A DNA stretch of 10,074 nucleotides. It comes from an uncultured Eubacteriales bacterium (GTDB taxonomy: Bacteria > Bacillota > Clostridia > Monoglobales > Firm-18). Under the pieces are notes generated by a model that worked only from the letters and a program-made list of their open reading frames with translations, made no database searches and was not told the origin of the DNA. Below, one piece after another: positions 8,301 to 10,074 of the stretch. The DNA is taken from assembly GCA_905210885.1 (NCBI GenBank), contig CAJLYO010000045.1, forward strand, positions 1 to 10,074. The letters are read 5' to 3'. The position numbers were made by a program, and so were the translations under genes. Position 1 is the stretch's first letter. Each line of letters begins with the position of its first letter.

Positions 8301-10074
8301 AGCGCAAAAATCAACTTAAACACCGTACAGGTAAATGAACTTTCGGTTTACGCTGATTTTGAGGCGCCCTCCGCATGGATTGTAAAGGACGATATCCACA
8401 CTTCCGAAAGCATTGTATGCCGTCTTTATGCCGAGGATAATTTTGACGCAGAGCTTACCGTTGCATGCTCCGGTGCGGAAGTTGTAAAATCGGAGGAGAA
8501 AAACGCGTATGATATAACGGTTTCGGAAAACGGAACATATAACGTGACCGTTACGGATACTGCGGGCAATTCTTTAAAAACTTCATTTACCGTAAACTGC
8601 ATTGACCGCGAGGCGCCGACAGCGGAAATTCTGAAAAACGAACAGCGCTCAAGCGGTGACAGAAAAGACGCATATATGTCCTTTACGGTATTTGACGCAA
8701 AGGATATAAAGCTTGCGTTTATCCCCGAAAGCGAGTATTCAGCCGCTTTGGAGAACGATAAAATCAAGGACAGCTATTTTGACGGCTATGACGAAAGTAT
8801 AATAAAAATTACGCGTGAAAAAAGCGTTGAGGCACGCTGGGAGGGTGACCGGAATGTAACCTACGGAGTGTCGCTTGTCGGGTATACCGGAAGCTATTAC
8901 GTGGGTGTCCGCGCCGCGGATTCCGTGGGAAACACTGCCGACATTATTCTTGACGCACCCCTTACCGCTCAGGACGCAGCACTTGATATGACATACGACG
9001 TTTCGCCGAAGTCTGCATTTGACAGGGCGGCGGTTAAGGTTAGTTTTAACATGCCGGTATACGTTCTCGACCGTGAAAAAATCGTCACGATTCCCAAACA
9101 GGACAAAACCTTAGAGGAAACAAATTTCGATATAGCGGCGTCTTTGGCAGGCGCGTATTCGCAAAGATACACCTTTATCGCAAATAACTGTGGTGACTAC
9201 GTGCTGTATACCATTGACGATATAGGAAGACGAACCGCTCTTACGCTGACGCTTACCGAGGAGGACGTTAAGTTTAACTCCGATGCAGGCGTGAATGCGG
9301 TTACATTCCGTGCTGACGGAACAAAGGTTGAGAAGGGCGAATTTACAAGCTCATGGGTTGGCTCATATATCGAGCTTACGCCCGATGACCCCGGAATGAG
9401 GCTTATGTATACGTCAAAGTATCGTGAACAGGGTCTTGACGTTGATACAAGTTCCTCTGTCGGTTCTGACGAGGAAGGATATTCAAAGCTTGTGTACCGC
9501 ATTATGGACCTTAATATTATCGCCGATACATATGAGCCGGTAGACTCAAACGAGCGCATTATAAACCTAAAGATTTTCGATGAAGGCACCGACCCGTCAA
9601 TGGGCGCCGATACAATCGCGGTTATTGATACAATAGATAACAGTGAGCCGGAATTCACAATATCCGCAGTTCCGCAGTTTTTCGGCGACTTAAGAGTAGA
9701 GCCAATAGAAATATTCTACACACCGCAAAACATTGTAATGACGGTGCGTATACAGGATAAGGATTCCGGTATAAAAGAGATAAGGCTGGGGCATTTTGAC
9801 ATTGAAGGAATCGGCGATGTTGAACTGACAATACCCATGGCAGACGATAACGGAAATGTTTTGGATTACAGCAAAACTCCTTGGGTTGAGGATTGCACGC
9901 GCTACGGAAAACCGGTTTTGATTGAGTATTTCGGTGATACCGATTTAAAGGGCGAAAAAATAGTAAAATACACCTTTACCGACAATGCAACAATGCCGGC
10001 AATTGCAGCCGAAAACGGCGCAGGCGGCGTTGCATATATTTCAAATAACCACAAAGAGGGAATTTCCACTATGG
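5331..10074 (+). CDS. Giant secreted protein with bacterial Ig-like repeats, 3' end outside the window
   Basis: The frame is open from ATG 5331 to the last base: 1581 codons with no stop, so the protein is longer than this. A purine-rich ribosome binding site (GAAGGG, 5315-5320) lies ten bases upstream. Residues 1-28 form a signal peptide (MIAKRS, hydrophobic core, VPVSADA). Residues about 30-560 are beta-rich and polar and I do not recognise a family. From about residue 580 Ig-like modules begin, marked by D-x-[EK]-[AK]-P-type starts (D580, D786, R886, D1009, D1092, D1436) and by DASG and GN motifs (DASGI, DTAGN, DSVGN). Such modules usually act as stalks or adhesive domains on secreted proteins. 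No catalytic motif was recognised. A cell-wall anchor or catalytic domain could lie beyond the window, so this may be an adhesin, a scaffold or the stalk of an enzyme. It is probably co-transcribed with the TetR gene. Confidence 0.88.
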   Translation, partial: MIAKRSLCLLIVMTIVLSALSFVPVSADAEQIKWEYYVSVRVSTKKDSGSSEGNIKVRFEFENMDERVTLSGTNSKGEKATATLTTTSAPWTLNNLVFENYTKDGFRMQYIGLEYNVSDGANSKQSLYYEYPNGMDSSGGVWIQTDDGDKPEYSCAISDERYVRYLGNYQNVMNKTIYIAPDDTRGTESFRWDGKCGGDYQAIISGKKQYDSRSVSEPPSYSYTVTGRKPAGSGTNTVTVDKSAFKESIIDKSDSLGFDIDYAKLARDMGKDGINSLSIDSKITFDGKHSRLDISGDAKLQIVRRAIAADVDNIKTSANYYHSSRDNDYYNNVTTDSGKKQITVSVPIKTGNANNHVEAKNLDGQTFYFDDAYLELGKTKTKLKAAEKNITLKNNVLSLTFPYSEGATSDNDGIVLVIKNGRVTPKDYTEDFKLWDNETKSEFRHLISSKKVDAVMPAVSVSGKNGAELNKWHKTVTVEARPEKDLRAVVTNNGQLSDNFINMELLSGSNEKVKIYNYKGSESSAYPAGVTQKVPVSKGSPTDITLRLYDKTEGIYKLKLSGIDKAGNPLSQTVENIYLDNKAPVVSISENYSETQGSAAYKTTITDASGTGRLYYCFTDGNLPEFDGTTFEKKSEVIDDLVNKWAFVDQKDSGSEILISVEKGKNFKGRLVYFGEDGLGNRSQTNSTDVNIINESSECTITPLSGTSVPQPNHSVMVTSNENNKIYYRWRDERGTFLNQYTLYTGVINTADREETRNLNGVYTLRCKIVTPSGAEPYYELPLAFDNEAPAVSAVPQSPNTYKDTQTLAVTASDASGIKSGEAQITAPDGSAIEGFEKFALDISDTVISQNVNISEIKSGAYALKVRAEDIHGNVSEVSSPVFCIRNEKPEVQAEVVSEHTYNGSPLLSSKTCRIKITAAESFANSKSAGEQKLFYRISDNISAFGAWKEACTMNAADDGFDAQYTAELNEVALADGGNTLYIQTAVGTDSAKINLNTVQVNELSVYADFEAPSAWIVKDDIHTSESIVCRLYAEDNFDAELTVACSGAEVVKSEEKNAYDITVSENGTYNVTVTDTAGNSLKTSFTVNCIDREAPTAEILKNEQRSSGDRKDAYMSFTVFDAKDIKLAFIPESEYSAALENDKIKDSYFDGYDESIIKITREKSVEARWEGDRNVTYGVSLVGYTGSYYVGVRAADSVGNTADIILDAPLTAQDAALDMTYDVSPKSAFDRAAVKVSFNMPVYVLDREKIVTIPKQDKTLEETNFDIAASLAGAYSQRYTFIANNCGDYVLYTIDDIGRRTALTLTLTEEDVKFNSDAGVNAVTFRADGTKVEKGEFTSSWVGSYIELTPDDPGMRLMYTSKYREQGLDVDTSSSVGSDEEGYSKLVYRIMDLNIIADTYEPVDSNERIINLKIFDEGTDPSMGADTIAVIDTIDNSEPEFTISAVPQFFGDLRVEPIEIFYTPQNIVMTVRIQDKDSGIKEIRLGHFDIEGIGDVELTIPMADDNGNVLDYSKTPWVEDCTRYGKPVLIEYFGDTDLKGEKIVKYTFTDNATMPAIAAENGAGGVAYISNNHKEGISTM
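7068..9710 (+). repeat. Ig-like domain repeat region within the giant secreted protein
   Basis: At the protein level a module-opening motif recurs: DNKAP at residue 580 (7068), DNEAP at 786 (7686), RNEKP at 886 (7986), DFEAP at 1009 (8355), DREAP at 1092 (8604) and DNSEP at 1436 (9636). Three successive spacings are 100, 123 and 83 residues, in the Ig-domain range; the longer gaps (580-786 and 1092-1436) probably hold further, more diverged modules. The repeats are divergent in sequence, so they are old protein domains and not recent DNA duplications. Confidence 0.6.

Noticed and set aside
9197..9658. Minus-strand open frame of 153 codons, rich in serine
   Set aside because: It is a shadow of the giant gene; the serine-rich composition is what antisense reading of this codon usage gives.
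1..10074. Mobile element, phage or CRISPR content
   Set aside because: No transposase, integrase, direct spaced repeats or terminal inverted repeats were seen, and codon use looks uniform across the genes.

Overview
The window reads as about 10 kb from a Gram-positive-type Clostridia (Bacillota) genome, possibly gut-associated. The support is AGGAGG-type ribosome binding sites, Rho-independent terminators, moderate GC, and secreted proteins built from GLUG-like beta-helix repeats, a DUF4430 domain, SLH (S-layer homology) domains and bacterial Ig-like repeats. No 16S rRNA or housekeeping marker is present, so a finer assignment cannot be made. All recognised genes lie on the + strand.

Region 1 (1-4666) looks like a cobalamin-regulated surface-protein operon. 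It opens with the 3' part of a cobalamin (B12) riboswitch, including the B12 box at 61-75; the 5' part lies before the window. A very strong intrinsic terminator at 124-159 follows, ending only 26 nt before the first start codon, as expected of a riboswitch expression platform. Two genes follow almost without a gap. The first is a secreted GLUG/beta-helix protein (186-1460). The second is a 1054-residue protein (1463-4627) with, in order, a signal peptide, GLUG beta-helix, alpha/alpha-toroid, DUF4430 (transcobalamin C-terminal-like) domain and three SLH domains. Toroid followed by DUF4430 is the same order as in animal intrinsic factor and transcobalamin. Together with the riboswitch this suggests a cell-wall-anchored corrinoid-binding protein. 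A terminator at 4635-4666 closes the unit.

Region 2 (4676-10074) is a separate unit. A good sigma-A type promoter with an extended -10 overlaps a palindrome that could be an autoregulatory operator. It drives a TetR-family regulator (4737-5312). Eighteen bases downstream, with no terminator between, begins a very large secreted protein (5331 to beyond the window end, at least 1581 codons, no stop). Its middle and C-terminal parts are Ig-like repeats. No ligand of the regulator can be read from the sequence.

The window is almost entirely coding. No tRNA, rRNA, insertion sequence, phage gene, attachment site or CRISPR array was seen. The longest non-coding stretches are the riboswitch leader (1-185) and the 4628-4736 intergenic region, both explained by regulatory elements.
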